DNA of 64,000 nt from Syntrophobacter fumaroxidans MPOB. Lineage in GTDB: Bacteria > Desulfobacterota > Syntrophobacteria > Syntrophobacterales > Syntrophobacteraceae. Of this stretch, positions 45,671 through 55,553 are shown in pieces. The position numbers and the translations under genes were made by a program. Each line of letters opens with the position of its first letter. Within the stretch, counting starts at the first letter, position 1. The DNA lies in the NCBI RefSeq assembly GCF_000014965.1, contig NC_008554.1, positions 1,538,001-1,602,000 on the forward strand, read 5' to 3'. The notes below the pieces were generated by a model. That model ran no database searches and was not told the origin of the DNA. It worked only from the letters and a program-made list of their open reading frames with translations.

Positions 45671-46828
45671 TTATTCCGCCACTGCCGCCTTGTCCACGGC
45701 AAGAGCGGGGGCCGCAACCGGTTCCGCCGCCAGGTATTTTTCCTTCACTTTCAGCAGGAAGAGCACCACGGGCCTGTAGGCAAGGTGCGCCCATTTGGCG
45801 AACGGCACTTCCAGGACCAGCATCGGGATGGCCACCATCATGTGGATGATGTAGAGGGCGTAGGTGGGCAAGGGCCAGTCGAGGAGGCGGGTGAAGTGGA
45901 TGAAGATACCGGTCATTGTGGTCAGCTGCAAAAGAATCAGGAACATCCAGTCGGTTCCATGGGAATTCTTGTACGGGGGCTTGCTCTTTTTCAAACGGCC
46001 GATGATGGCGTAGGTCGTGCCGTACATGATGGCAAAGGTCGAGTAGTATCCCACGAGCCTGATGGGATGCCAGATCGGGTAGATTTCCGCATCCCGCTGG
46101 AACCACCGAATGAAGACGACAACCAGCAGGAACACCGAAGCATACCCGGTCATGATCATCAGGTGCACGAACCACTGTTTCTTATCCGTGCAAAGCCCGA
46201 AGCGTTTCTGGGTCAAGGTGTGAATCAAGAGCTCCTTGACCTCGCCGGCGTACATCTTCAGGGGAATCTTGAACGCCAGATCCCCCATTACGGCTTTGAA
46301 GCATCGGAAGACGTTGCTCAGAAGCAGGAACGACAAGATCGCGGCCATGACAAGGTCTGCGATTTCGATACTGTGCGCCGGCCACAAGGAATTGAGGTAG
46401 GCATGTTCCCAGTTGGGCTTGCCCGTGTTGAAAATCAGAAGGCCGATTCCGACCAGCAATCCGACGATGGAGACCGCCATGATTTCGAATTTCTCGGAAG
46501 TGTAGAACTTGCGAGCGAACCCCGTCCAGTCGTACAGGGAAGTGAGATAACGGCGCATGACCATCATTGTTTCGCCCGGTTCGGCGCCTCGCGGGCATCG
46601 AGTGGAGCAGTCGCCGCAGTAGTAGCAGAGCCAGGGTTCCGGGGACGCGAGGATCTTGTCCTTCTGCCCAAGTTGCGCATACCTGACCATTTTCCTCGGA
46701 AAAGGATTGTCCGGCGTCGATAGCGGACACACCGCCGTACAGGTTCCGCAATTATAACACTTGGCGGCATCCTTCAGTCCGAAGGCCTCCAGATCTTTCA
46801 TCAAGTTGGGGTCAACTCGATTGCTCAT
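45671..46828 (-). CDS. qmoC: Quinone-interacting membrane-bound oxidoreductase subunit C
   Basis: A 385-residue fusion of two modules. The N-terminal hydrophilic part has two ferredoxin motifs, CYNCGTCTAVCP and CYYCGDCSTRCP, giving two [4Fe-4S] centres, as in HdrC. The C-terminal part has about six membrane segments with several His residues (NarI/HdrE-like cytochrome b) and should exchange electrons with menaquinol. QmoABC passes electrons from quinol to APS reductase in dissimilatory sulfate reduction. The start at ATG 46826-46828 follows CCAGGAGGTGAAAGG. Third gene of qmoABC, ending at an intrinsic terminator. Confidence 0.94.
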   Translation of the reverse strand: MSNRVDPNLMKDLEAFGLKDAAKCYNCGTCTAVCPLSTPDNPFPRKMVRYAQLGQKDKILASPEPWLCYYCGDCSTRCPRGAEPGETMMVMRRYLTSLYDWTGFARKFYTSEKFEIMAVSIVGLLVGIGLLIFNTGKPNWEHAYLNSLWPAHSIEIADLVMAAILSFLLLSNVFRCFKAVMGDLAFKIPLKMYAGEVKELLIHTLTQKRFGLCTDKKQWFVHLMIMTGYASVFLLVVVFIRWFQRDAEIYPIWHPIRLVGYYSTFAIMYGTTYAIIGRLKKSKPPYKNSHGTDWMFLILLQLTTMTGIFIHFTRLLDWPLPTYALYIIHMMVAIPMLVLEVPFAKWAHLAYRPVVLFLLKVKEKYLAAEPVAAPALAVDKAAVAE

Positions 46829-46974
46829 GCCTTTCACCTCCTGGCATTTCACTGTGTGAATATGTTCGAAGCATTGCCGGACGGAGGCAGGAGCCGGAAG
46901 CCCGGTTCCGGCCTCCGGCTCCGCACTCTCAATTCTGCGGCGTCCGGCGATGCCCGGACGAACACGACAGACCG

Positions 46975-49191
46975 TTAATAGCCCTTGTACGGGTTGGGAC
47001 CAACCTCGACGAGTCTTTCAGCGTATTCGTCCAGTAGAGCGGGGAGCTTGTCGTAGTCGGTGATGGCAACGGTTTCAAAACGAACGCGGTCGGACTCCAA
47101 AACCAATCGATCCAGCGTCTCCTTGACCTTGCTCAAACGGATATTGGCCAGCTCGCTGCCTTTCACGAAATGGCACTGATAGTTGTCGCCGTGACGGCAT
47201 CCGAGCAGAAGCACGCCGTCGATGCCCTTCGAAAGCGTATCGGCCACCCACACGAGGTTCAGAGAACCGAGGCAGCGCACGGGGATGACGCGCACCCACG
47301 CATTGTAGTTCATGCGGCGCAGGCCGACCATGTCGAGTGCGGGGTAGGCGTCGTTTTCGCAACACAAAACGAGAATGCGGGGCTTCTCCTCGTACTCGTC
47401 CGGAACGTTGATGGACTTGATTATGTCGCCGATCATTGCCACCGAGTAGTTCTTGAAGGAGATGATACGCTCGGGGCAGGCGCCCATGCACACACTGCAC
47501 CGGCGGCAGCGGGTGGGCTGGGGCAGCGGGTTGCCTTTCTCATCCTCGTTGATCGCCCCGAAGGGACATTCCTCGGTGCATCGCTTGCACTGGGTGCAAC
47601 GCTGCATGAAGAATTCGGGATAGCTCAAGTCCCCCACCCTGGGATGCACGGCCATGCCCTGGCTCGTCAGCTCCACGCACTGAATCGCCTTCATCACGGC
47701 GCCCGCGGCATCTTCAACGGCGCCGGCAGTGCCCATCGGGCGTCGCACCGGACCCGCGGCATAGATGCCCGTGCGGCGGCTTTCATAAGGAAAGCAGATG
47801 AAATGAGAATCGGGGAAACCGTATTGCAGGCCGGGAAGCTCAGGCCCCTGGCGGTATTCCAGGTTGAGTACGTCGGAAACGAGGATGGCGTCGGCCGGCA
47901 CATCGCTCTTCTCCTCCTCCCCCTCCTTCTTCTCCTTCGCCTTGAAATCTTCCCCGAATGCCGTTACGGGAACCATGCCGGTGGCCAGAATCACCATGTC
48001 CAGGTCGCCCAGGACGATCTTCTCGCCCAGCAACTCATCGTGAGCTTCCACCATGAGCTCCCTGCCGCTCACCTTGACTTCGGGATCCTGGCAGCGGACG
48101 AAAATCACGCCTTCCTGCTGGGCTTTCCGGTAGAAATCCTCCCCCTGACCGGGAGTGCGCATTTCCTTGTACACCACGAAAACGTTGGAGCCGGGGTTCT
48201 TCTGCTTCACCTGGATCGCCTGCTTGAGCGCGGTGAAGCAGCAGACCGACGAACAGTAGGGCAGGTGTTGGGGGTCACGCTGCCCGGCGCACTGCAGGAA
48301 GGCAACGTTTCTCACCGCCCGGCCGTCGCTCGGACGCCCGATTTGACCCGACTGGCTCAGCTCTTCGAACATTACGTTGGTGACGACGTTGGGGGAAGCC
48401 CCGAACCCGAGCTTCTTGTCCAGATTGGCCGGATCATAGGGCTGCCAGCCGGCCGCAAGGATCACCGAGCCGATGGGATGCTCCGCAACGGACCCGTTCT
48501 GCTTGATCGACGCGGTGAACACGCAGGGCCCGCCCACCAGCTTCTCGACCTTGGCACCGGTATAGGTCTTGATCTTGTCGTTTTTCTTCACATCTGCGAT
48601 CAGTCGGTCGACGTCGTTGGCCGTGATCTCCTTGTAGGGAAAGGTCACTTTGTGGGTGACTTTCTTCTGGAAGCCGCCGAGTTCGGCCTCCTTCTCGACC
48701 AGGATCACCGAGTAGCCGGCCCCGGCCGCCTCCACGGCAGCGGTCATACCCGTCACGCCGCCGCCCACCACCAGGATGTCCTTGGACATTTCCTGTTCCG
48801 GCTTGTAAGGATCGGGCAATTCCGACTTGTTCACACGCGTGACGCTCATGCGAACGTAGTCCTCGGCCATCATCTGAGTATCTTCATCGTTGGCCGGATG
48901 CGACCAGACCACCTGCTCTCGAATGTTGGCCCGATCCAGCACCACGCCCTGGAAGTTGAACACGTCGTACATCACCCGCAGCGAACAGGCGGCGATGACG
49001 ATCGAATTCACCCCTTCGTTGGCAATGTCGTCTTGAATGAGCTTCACCCCGTCCGGGTTGCAGAGGTTGGGGTGGGTCTTGCAGATCGGGGCTTTGCAAT
49101 CCGATGTGGCAACGCTGCTCAGTTGCTCTATGTCGAGGGCATCGCCGATGCCACATCCCGAACAAATGTAAACTGCTACCTTCTTCTCCAT
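46975..49191 (-). CDS. qmoB: Quinone-interacting membrane-bound oxidoreductase subunit B
   Basis: A 738-residue HdrA/MvhD-like subunit. The N-terminal CSGCGIGD domain is followed by an FAD-binding Rossmann motif (DILVVGGGVTGMTAAVEAAG), CCFTALKQA and a second FAD region, then two ferredoxin motifs (CTQCKRCTEECP and CRRCSVCMGACP). The C-terminal 130 residues (ILVLCCENDAYPALD, then VIPVRCLGSLN and LLGCRHGDN) form an MvhD-type [2Fe-2S] domain. The start ATG 49189-49191 follows CCAGGAGG and lies 5 bp after the qmoA stop, so translation is coupled. Confidence 0.94.
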   Translation of the reverse strand: MEKKVAVYICSGCGIGDALDIEQLSSVATSDCKAPICKTHPNLCNPDGVKLIQDDIANEGVNSIVIAACSLRVMYDVFNFQGVVLDRANIREQVVWSHPANDEDTQMMAEDYVRMSVTRVNKSELPDPYKPEQEMSKDILVVGGGVTGMTAAVEAAGAGYSVILVEKEAELGGFQKKVTHKVTFPYKEITANDVDRLIADVKKNDKIKTYTGAKVEKLVGGPCVFTASIKQNGSVAEHPIGSVILAAGWQPYDPANLDKKLGFGASPNVVTNVMFEELSQSGQIGRPSDGRAVRNVAFLQCAGQRDPQHLPYCSSVCCFTALKQAIQVKQKNPGSNVFVVYKEMRTPGQGEDFYRKAQQEGVIFVRCQDPEVKVSGRELMVEAHDELLGEKIVLGDLDMVILATGMVPVTAFGEDFKAKEKKEGEEEKSDVPADAILVSDVLNLEYRQGPELPGLQYGFPDSHFICFPYESRRTGIYAAGPVRRPMGTAGAVEDAAGAVMKAIQCVELTSQGMAVHPRVGDLSYPEFFMQRCTQCKRCTEECPFGAINEDEKGNPLPQPTRCRRCSVCMGACPERIISFKNYSVAMIGDIIKSINVPDEYEEKPRILVLCCENDAYPALDMVGLRRMNYNAWVRVIPVRCLGSLNLVWVADTLSKGIDGVLLLGCRHGDNYQCHFVKGSELANIRLSKVKETLDRLVLESDRVRFETVAITDYDKLPALLDEYAERLVEVGPNPYKGY

Positions 49192-49196
49192 TGAGT

Positions 49197-50459
49197 CTAC
49201 CTCCTGGCAATGGACTGGATGGCTTTGAGTGCTGCTGCCGTTCCATCTTGAACCGATTCGGAAACACCCGCGGGCGTCCTCGTGCAACCGGCGCCGATAA
49301 TCCCCGGCTTCCCGCCTTCGGAACCGACAAAACCGTAGTCGCCCAAGGGAATGCCGTTCGGCGCGCCGGCCACCGAAGTGGTCGGCTGCATGCCCGTCGC
49401 CAGCACCGCCATGTCAACGGTGATTTCATGCAACGACCCGGCCGTGGTGTCCTCGACACGCAGCGTCAGATTCTTTGTGGCGCCGTCTTCTTCGATCTTG
49501 GCCACTTTACCCTTGAAGAAAACCACATTCTGGTCTTCCTTGACCTTCCTGTAGAAATCTTCAAGCCTGTCCGTCGCCCGGATGTCGATAAAGAAGATGT
49601 AGACTTTGGCGTCCGGATACTGCTCCCGAATGTAAGTGGCCTGCTTCATGGAGGCCATGCAGCAGATGGAGGAGCAGAACGGGAGGTGGTTTTCATCCCG
49701 CGAGCCGGCGCACTGAACGAAAGCGATGGTCTGAGGTTCCTTCCCGTCCGAAGGCCGAACGATTTTGCCCTGGGTGGGCCCGCCGAAGGAAGCCAGCCGT
49801 TCCATCATCACATTGGTGATGACGTTGGGGTACTTCCCGAAGCCGAGCGTGTCCAGCCTGGTCGCGTCGTAAGGCTGCCAACCCGTGGCCCAGATGATGG
49901 AACCGACGGTCAGGTTCAGCGATTTCGCCTGCATGTCCAGCTCGATGGCATTGTAGGCACATGCCTCTTGCACCTTCTGTGCCTCGCCGCTCTTGACGAG
50001 TGCGGGGTCGAGAACGAAACGCATGGGGAAGGCCATGTCGTGGGGGAGGTACGCGGCCTTGATCTTGTCCATGCCGTAGTTGAAGGCGTTCTCGATTTCC
50101 ATGGCGCAGGCTTCGGCACACTTGCCGCACGCGGTGCAGTTCTCGTTGACGTAACGGGGGTTGATCTTCACGGACACGTCCCAGTTGCCTTCCTGGCCGG
50201 ACACTCTCTCGACCTCGGCAAGCGTCAGGACGCGGACTCTGGGATTGTTCTTGATCCGGCGAAAGTTGATCTCCAGACCACAGTAGGGGGGACACAATTT
50301 GGGGAAATACTGATGAAGCTGAGCCACTCGGCCTCCCAGATACGGATTTTTCTCCACGAGGTAGACTTCGTGCCCCGCTTCTGCTGCTTCGATGGCGGCG
50401 GTGAGCCCGCTCATGCCGCCTCCGACCACCAGAATACTCTGTGTTACTGCGTTTGCCAT
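49197..50459 (-). CDS. qmoA: Quinone-interacting membrane-bound oxidoreductase subunit A
   Basis: A 420-residue HdrA-like flavoprotein, the first gene of qmoABC. The FAD-binding segment ILVVGGGMSGLTAAIEAAEAG is at the N-terminus, a single ferredoxin motif CTACGKCAEAC lies near residue 105, and CCMASMKQATYIREQ follows around residue 270. It accepts electrons from QmoC via QmoB and delivers them to AprAB. The ATG at 50457-50459 is preceded by CCTAGGAGG. The aprBA and sat genes that often precede qmoA are not next to it here. Confidence 0.94.
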   Translation of the reverse strand: MANAVTQSILVVGGGMSGLTAAIEAAEAGHEVYLVEKNPYLGGRVAQLHQYFPKLCPPYCGLEINFRRIKNNPRVRVLTLAEVERVSGQEGNWDVSVKINPRYVNENCTACGKCAEACAMEIENAFNYGMDKIKAAYLPHDMAFPMRFVLDPALVKSGEAQKVQEACAYNAIELDMQAKSLNLTVGSIIWATGWQPYDATRLDTLGFGKYPNVITNVMMERLASFGGPTQGKIVRPSDGKEPQTIAFVQCAGSRDENHLPFCSSICCMASMKQATYIREQYPDAKVYIFFIDIRATDRLEDFYRKVKEDQNVVFFKGKVAKIEEDGATKNLTLRVEDTTAGSLHEITVDMAVLATGMQPTTSVAGAPNGIPLGDYGFVGSEGGKPGIIGAGCTRTPAGVSESVQDGTAAALKAIQSIARR

Positions 50460-50663
50460 TCTTCATCCTCCTAGGCTGATTGAAAAAATATCGAGAACCC
50501 CCACCAGCGTTCGGGTGCAATCTCCGAAGATCACGATTTGGGTGGATTTGGTGCAGAACTTGCGCCGATAAGACCGGCTTCCCGCGCGCATCCATGCACA
50601 AGGCGGACATTCCATACAGTCAAATGACCGAAAAATGACGGAATCTGAGATTTCAACGCGCTT
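50460..50663. other. qmoABC leader and divergent intergenic region
   Basis: The leader of the qmoABC transcript lies here and contains no frame of note. I do not see a riboswitch-like fold. The interval as a whole continues to 50867, where the divergent small membrane protein starts. Confidence 0.35.
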
Positions 50664-50691
50664 CTTATATGATTTATCTGCAAAACGTCAA
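50664..50691 (-). promoter_or_regulatory. Promoter of qmoABC
   Basis: On the minus strand TTGACG (plus 50686-50691), a 16-base spacer, then TATAAG (plus 50664-50669). Both boxes match five of six consensus positions. Transcription would start near 50656, leaving a leader of about 200 nt before qmoA. Confidence 0.65.
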
Positions 50692-50867
50692 CCCTTTACC
50701 CGCGGTTGTGAAAAGATGCTCACTACGCACGGCCCATTTCCCTTGCCAAGACGGGTGTCTTGCCTTAAATTTACAGGCTCCGGCAAAGCCTAAACCACGC
50801 TTTTCGTCCGTCTTCACCAGGTAAACAAGGCACAATTGTCAACATGAAAAAGGAATGGAGCGGGTCA

Positions 50868-51068
50868 ATGAACGATAGACAGGATCAAAAAGGCAAATGG
50901 ACTGAGATGGGAGTCAAATTCATACTCTCGCTTGCGGCACTGTTCCCCTTCTATGCGATCGGTTTTGTGACTTTTCCGGCCTCCCTCGTGGCCCTCTACC
51001 TGATATCGGCAGCACTCGTCGCCATCTTTGCCCCCTGGGAGAAACTCAAAGAGAGGTTCCTTCAGTAG
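50868..51068 (+). CDS. Small membrane protein
   Basis: A 66-residue protein with two hydrophobic segments (about residues 16-32 and 35-51) and a charged C-terminus (EKLKERFLQ). I recognise no family. A GGAG at 50857-50860 fits ATG 50868; ATG 50844 would add eight residues but has no ribosome binding site. It is divergent from qmoABC. Confidence 0.5.
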   Translation: MNDRQDQKGKWTEMGVKFILSLAALFPFYAIGFVTFPASLVALYLISAALVAIFAPWEKLKERFLQ

Positions 51069-51123
51069 CCGTCGGGCGACCAGATCCGCAAGCGCTCCGG
51101 TCCGATACGGACCACCCGCGAAC

Positions 51124-51148
51124 AAAAACCGGCTCCCGAGGGAGCCGG
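51124..51148 (-). terminator. Terminator of rmuC
   Basis: On the minus strand CCGGCTCCC-TC-GGGAGCCGG (plus 51129-51148) is followed by TTTTT (plus 51124-51128). It lies 80 bp past the rmuC stop. Confidence 0.75.
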
Positions 51149-51227
51149 CGCACCCTCAAAAACATTCTTCACTGCAACTCCAAAATTGTAAATTACTGCA
51201 AGAACCGGTGTGTGTCTATACCATAGT

Positions 51228-52892
51228 TCATTGTTTGTGACAACTTAGCTCCGTTCGAGCCGGCGCTGGCGGTTGCCCGCCCTCACCCTCTCCCCGGCCG
51301 CGCTCCATATCTTTCCCCTCATCTTCCGCACGATCGCTCCCGGATGGGTCGGCGCCTTCCGCCTGCGCGTCTCCACCCATTTTTCGAGTCGTTCTGTCCA
51401 GTCTTTCCAAGACAGCGATGTCTTCTCCCGTGGAAGCGCCGAGCTCTTTGAATCTCCTTGCGGCGACGAGGACGCGCCCCTCCACCGACCCGACCGTTCG
51501 GTTGTAGGCGTCCACCGCCCGATCCAGCCCTTTGCGCAAATCGGAAAGATGCCCCGCCAAAGAGCGTATTCGATCATAGAGCGTCTTCCCCAATTCGCTG
51601 ATTTCCATCGCGTTCTCCGCGATCCGTTCATGGCGCCAACCGTGGGCAACCGCGCGCAACAGAGCGATCAGGGTGGTGGGTGTCGCAAGGATGACCTTCT
51701 TCTGGACGCCGTACTCGATCAATGCCGGGTCCTGTTCCAGCGCCGCGCTGAAAAACGTCTCCCCCGGCAGAAACAGCACGGCGAATTCCGGGGCCGGAGA
51801 AAACTGTTCCCAGTAGGCCTTGCCGCCGAGCTGGTTCAAATGCGAGCGGATGTGGCGGGCGTGCTCCTTCAGCTTTTCGATCCTGGCCGATTCCTCTCGC
51901 GTCTCCAAGGCTTCCAGGTAGGCCTGGAGAGGCGCCTTGGAATCCACCACCACGTTCTTGCGATTGGGCAGCTTGACGATCATGTCGGGCCGCAGCCGCC
52001 CGTGCTCCCCGCAGGTCGATTCCTGCTGCACGAAATCACAGTACTCGAGCATCCCGGCGATCTCGACCACTCTTCTGAGCTGTATCTCCCCCCAGCGGCC
52101 GCGCACGGTGGGCGTTCTCAGCGCCTGCACCAGGGCCGACGTCTCCCGATTGAGCCTGTCCTGCGTCAGGGCCAGCATTCTCATTTGTTCGTGCAAGCCG
52201 ACGTAAGCCGTGGATCGCGCCTTTTCCATTTCGGCGATCTTCTCATCCACCTTGACCAGCGATTCCCGCAACGGCCCGACCAACTCCCCTATCGCCTGAC
52301 GGCGACTGTCGAGATCGCAGCGCGCGCCTTCCTGGAATTTCTCGAGGGTCGCCCGGGCGAGCTCGAGAAAGGACTGGTTGTTGCTTTTCAGTGCGTCCGC
52401 CGAGAGCGCTTTGAACGCATCCGAGAGCCGCGCCTGGGCTTCATGGAGCAGGCTCAATTTCTCGTGCGACGCCTTGCGCTCCTCTCCCAGCCTCGTTTCC
52501 ACTTCCGCCAGCCGCGCGCGCAATCCAACCTGCTCGTCGGCCAGCACTCGAAGCCGCTCGTCCCGCTCCTTGAGCTTCGCATCCAACTCCGGAATGCGGG
52601 ACGTCTTTTCCTCCGCGGCGGCTCTTCTCGCCGATTCGGCCTGAAGCCCGGCTCGAAGCATATCGGTTTCCGTCGCGGCCCTGCCGAGCAAAACGTTCAA
52701 TTCCTCCACTCGCCGTTCCGTGCCGGAAAGCCGTTCCCCCAGCCTGGCATTCTCCATTTCCAGCTCGGCCGTCACCTTCTCATACGCACGTTGTATCCTC
52801 AGCCGAAAGCAGAGCCCGCCCAGAACGATACCCCCCAGAACACCGAGGATCACCTCCCGGTAAGGCATCAGGTACGCAATCCAGTCCGTCAT
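51228..52892 (-). CDS. rmuC: DNA recombination protein RmuC homologue
   Basis: A 554-residue protein. An N-terminal membrane anchor (about residues 8-30) precedes a long coiled-coil region (residues 35-210), then the RmuC nuclease-like domain: [56 protein letters not shown] and [19 protein letters not shown]. RmuC limits inverted-repeat rearrangements in E. coli. ATG 52890-52892 is preceded by GAGGGGAAG. The C-terminal 80 residues are charged and low in complexity. Confidence 0.92.
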   Translation of the reverse strand: MTDWIAYLMPYREVILGVLGGIVLGGLCFRLRIQRAYEKVTAELEMENARLGERLSGTERRVEELNVLLGRAATETDMLRAGLQAESARRAAAEEKTSRIPELDAKLKERDERLRVLADEQVGLRARLAEVETRLGEERKASHEKLSLLHEAQARLSDAFKALSADALKSNNQSFLELARATLEKFQEGARCDLDSRRQAIGELVGPLRESLVKVDEKIAEMEKARSTAYVGLHEQMRMLALTQDRLNRETSALVQALRTPTVRGRWGEIQLRRVVEIAGMLEYCDFVQQESTCGEHGRLRPDMIVKLPNRKNVVVDSKAPLQAYLEALETREESARIEKLKEHARHIRSHLNQLGGKAYWEQFSPAPEFAVLFLPGETFFSAALEQDPALIEYGVQKKVILATPTTLIALLRAVAHGWRHERIAENAMEISELGKTLYDRIRSLAGHLSDLRKGLDRAVDAYNRTVGSVEGRVLVAARRFKELGASTGEDIAVLERLDRTTRKMGGDAQAEGADPSGSDRAEDEGKDMERGRGEGEGGQPPAPARTELSCHKQ

Positions 52893-53414
52893 CGTCTTCC
52901 CCTCGTTTTCCAGTGATCCGACCGCTCCGCTCACTCATCCGCCGACCGCCGTCGCAGCTCGCCGACCCGCTCTCCCCTTTCGCCGAGTATGCGCCGACGC
53001 CATGCCGGTGAAAATCGGAGTCGGAAACGCCTCGAGGAACCCCGATTCTCTCCCGCACTGAATACCCCCGTCCATCCTTCATTGCGGGAAGCCCGGATCG
53101 GGCTCTTTCCCGGATGCGAACCCTCCCATTAGAACACCCCGGCTTCACACGCTCCCATCGCTCGTTGCCGGCCTCCGGCTCATGAAGGTCCGCGGGAACG
53201 GCGACGATCATTCAGAGCCTTGCTGTGAGCTCCGGGCTCAAGGCCGTTTCCGGGATGAGTGCCGCACCGCGCTCACTAAATACCCACGCGGCGTGAATGT
53301 CCAGCACGATCATCGCCGTCCGGACACGCGGCGATCACCGGGCGTTCCTTGACCGACGCGAAATCCGGGGCTATCTTCAACCTGTGATCTATCTTATCGA
53401 GAGGAGCTGAACCG
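52893..53414. other. Intergenic between divergent rmuC and CoA-binding genes
   Basis: 520 bp with no supported gene, repeat or strong promoter. A weak TATCTTATCG lies just before the next start. Confidence 0.4.
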
Positions 53415-53870
53415 ATGATTGAATGCCCCGATGGGAAATCCAACGTTACGAATGAAGAAGCAAAGCTGATTCTCGGCCGAAGCAAGACCGTGGCCGTCGT
53501 CGGAATATCTCACAAAGCGGACAGAGACAGCCACAGGGTTGCGAAATATTTGAAGGATCACGGGTACAGGATCATTCCCGTGAATCCGAAGTACCGCGAC
53601 GTTCTGGGCGAGAAATGCTATCCCGATCTGAAAGCGGTGCCGGAACACATCGACGTGGTGGACATCTTCAGGAACGTCGAGATGATCCCCGGAATCGTGG
53701 ATGAGGCGGTTGCGGTGGGTGCGGATGCCGTCTGGATGCAACGCGGCCTTCTTCACGAAAAGGCCGCGCAAAGAGCTCGATCCGCGGGCCTTGTCGTGGT
53801 CATGGACGAGTGCATGATGGAAACGCACATCCGCCTCAACGGCGGATGCCGTCCCAATTCAAGCGCCTGA
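53415..53870 (+). CDS. CoA-binding domain protein (CoA_binding_2)
   Basis: A 151-residue Rossmann-fold protein. SKTVAVVGISHKADRDSHRVAKYLKDHGYRIIPVNPK, then VPEHIDVVDIFRNVE, AVWMQRGL and VVMDECMMETH are the sequence hallmarks of YccU/succinyl-CoA-synthetase-alpha-like CoA-binding proteins. They lack the catalytic half of the synthetase and probably bind CoA or act as regulators. The ATG at 53415 follows a GAGGAG. Confidence 0.9.
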   Translation: MIECPDGKSNVTNEEAKLILGRSKTVAVVGISHKADRDSHRVAKYLKDHGYRIIPVNPKYRDVLGEKCYPDLKAVPEHIDVVDIFRNVEMIPGIVDEAVAVGADAVWMQRGLLHEKAAQRARSAGLVVVMDECMMETHIRLNGGCRPNSSA

Positions 53871-53992
53871 CGATCCGTAGGGGAACTCGGGAAGCGGCGT
53901 TTGCGTGTCCCCCCCCCGGATCATGGCTCTGCGCGACAAAACCGATCGGTCCCGATCCGGGGGGGCAACCCGTTCTTTGTCTCTCATCCGGG

Positions 53993-54934
53993 CTAGCATC
54001 CCACGATCCAGACGGCCTGACGCCGGGCCATTTGGAGGAGCTTGGCGATCACTCTGCCCATGTCGTAATTCTCCGTCCGGGTCAACCCTCTCCGGCCCGC
54101 CACGATCGTTCCGAAGTCCCCGGTTTCCGCTTCCTCTAGAATTGCGCCGGCACGGCTTTTCACTCCGTTGATGACTTTGGTGGTCACTCTGCCCGCCGAA
54201 ATCCCGAAGGCCTCCAAATGGTCGATCGCTTCCTCGAAAGTGGGCCGGATCCGCTCCTCGGCCTCCCGGGTCAGCCTTTGCATGTATTCACCCATGAAGA
54301 CCTTCTGGTATCCTGCCAGCGTGCCGTCCAGTCCTCTGACGACGTGAACAAGCTCGATCGCAGTGCCCGTTCCACCGAGCACCTTCCCCACGTGATCCAC
54401 AGCCTGCATGGCACTGTCCGAGCGATCCACGGCAATCAGCACCTTTCCCCTCGCGGGTCTGCCGCCCACCAGCCACACGGGTATTTTACACAGCTTGACG
54501 GCAAGCTTGGACGCGATGCTTCCCAAAACAGCGTTCTGGAGAGGGTTCAGGCCCCTGCGTCCGAGCACGACCGCCTCATACCCGTTCACGGCTTCCGCGG
54601 CGATATCCCGCGCGAAGCCTTCTTTGAGCTCGCTGACTTTGATCTTGACCGCACTCGATGCAAAACCCGCGCTCAGTAAAGCTCGACGCCCGGTTTCCAT
54701 GAATTCCTCGATGGTCTCTTCCTGCTGTTTCTCCCACTCCGCAAGGCCTTTGTCCTCACCGTGCCATCCGGGATCGAATCCGAGGTCGCGCAACGGTTCG
54801 GGCACTTTGCTCATCACATGAAACAGCACCATTTCATTCTCGCGCGGCAGGCACCGCGCCGCATACCTGACCATTTCCAACGCCTGCTTCGACCCATCCA
54901 ACGCCAACAGGATGCTCTTTCCGTTCCGACTCAT
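53993..54934 (-). CDS. Tandem universal stress protein (two Usp domains)
   Basis: A 313-residue protein with two UspA domains (about residues 5-152 and 157-313). Domain 1 has the ATP-binding pattern G-2x-G-9x-G-S (GRRGLNPLQNAVLGS). In domain 2 the last position is Arg rather than Ser/Thr (GRRGLTRTENYDMGR), so it may not bind ATP. Tandem Usps often respond to starvation, redox or anaerobic stress. The start ATG 54932-54934 has AGAGGAG upstream on the minus strand. Confidence 0.88.
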   Translation of the reverse strand: MSRNGKSILLALDGSKQALEMVRYAARCLPRENEMVLFHVMSKVPEPLRDLGFDPGWHGEDKGLAEWEKQQEETIEEFMETGRRALLSAGFASSAVKIKVSELKEGFARDIAAEAVNGYEAVVLGRRGLNPLQNAVLGSIASKLAVKLCKIPVWLVGGRPARGKVLIAVDRSDSAMQAVDHVGKVLGGTGTAIELVHVVRGLDGTLAGYQKVFMGEYMQRLTREAEERIRPTFEEAIDHLEAFGISAGRVTTKVINGVKSRAGAILEEAETGDFGTIVAGRRGLTRTENYDMGRVIAKLLQMARRQAVWIVGC

Positions 54935-55151
54935 TGTTTTCTCCTCTTTTCGTGTTCGGCGAGACAGTCCCGGAAAGCCGGCGGAAAGACCGGCCCGGGG
55001 TCTGCTCCACGCAATCGTTCCAGGGTTCACGCCGTGAGTGAGGGCTACCGGTTTGACTGCTGGCTGTTCACCTGAAAACATTACACTTTGTTTGAGTTAT
55101 ATGATTATGCCTATTTCTTTAGTCATGTTCTATTCCAAAAAAAAGAAGGCG

Positions 55152-55553
55152 CTATGCTACGTCGGCGATGGTCGTGCGCTCCATTTTGTCCGAAAGATAA
55201 TCCCGCACTTCCTTGAAAAGAGCCAGCAGCTTGCCTTCCTTCTCAATGGGCGTGGGTTCGTAGAAATACTTGCTCGCGGACTCCGTCGGGGCCAGTGCGC
55301 CGTCGAAAAGCCGGATGATCTCGGCAAGAGTGATCGTGTCCGCGGGTTTGGCCAGTCGAAAACCTCCGTTCTTGCCCTTGGAACTGTGCAGGTACTTGGC
55401 AAGCCGGAGCGACAACAGGATTTGTTCCAGGAACTTGGGGGGAATGCCCTGAGCCGCCGCGATGGCCGGCACCGGGATGAATGTCTCGCCCTGGTGACGC
55501 GCCAGGTAAACCAGCGCCAGCAGAGCGTACTCACTGCGGCATGTCAGCCTCAT
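55152..55553 (-). CDS. Rrf2-family transcriptional regulator without cluster cysteines
   Basis: A 133-residue winged-helix regulator: CRSEYALLALVYLARH at the N-terminus, IPPKFLEQILLSLRLA as recognition helix, and SSKGKNGGFRLAKP as the wing. The three cysteines that hold the Fe-S cluster in IscR/RsrR are absent from the C-terminal part, so it probably senses something else (CymR-like). The start ATG 55551-55553 is preceded by GGGGGAAAA. A palindrome in its own promoter region suggests autoregulation. Confidence 0.85.
   Translation of the reverse strand: MRLTCRSEYALLALVYLARHQGETFIPVPAIAAAQGIPPKFLEQILLSLRLAKYLHSSKGKNGGFRLAKPADTITLAEIIRLFDGALAPTESASKYFYEPTPIEKEGKLLALFKEVRDYLSDKMERTTIADVA

Noticed and set aside
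47170-49194. A long plus-strand open frame opposite qmoB
   Set aside because: It is an antisense shadow of qmoB and shows no motif of its own.
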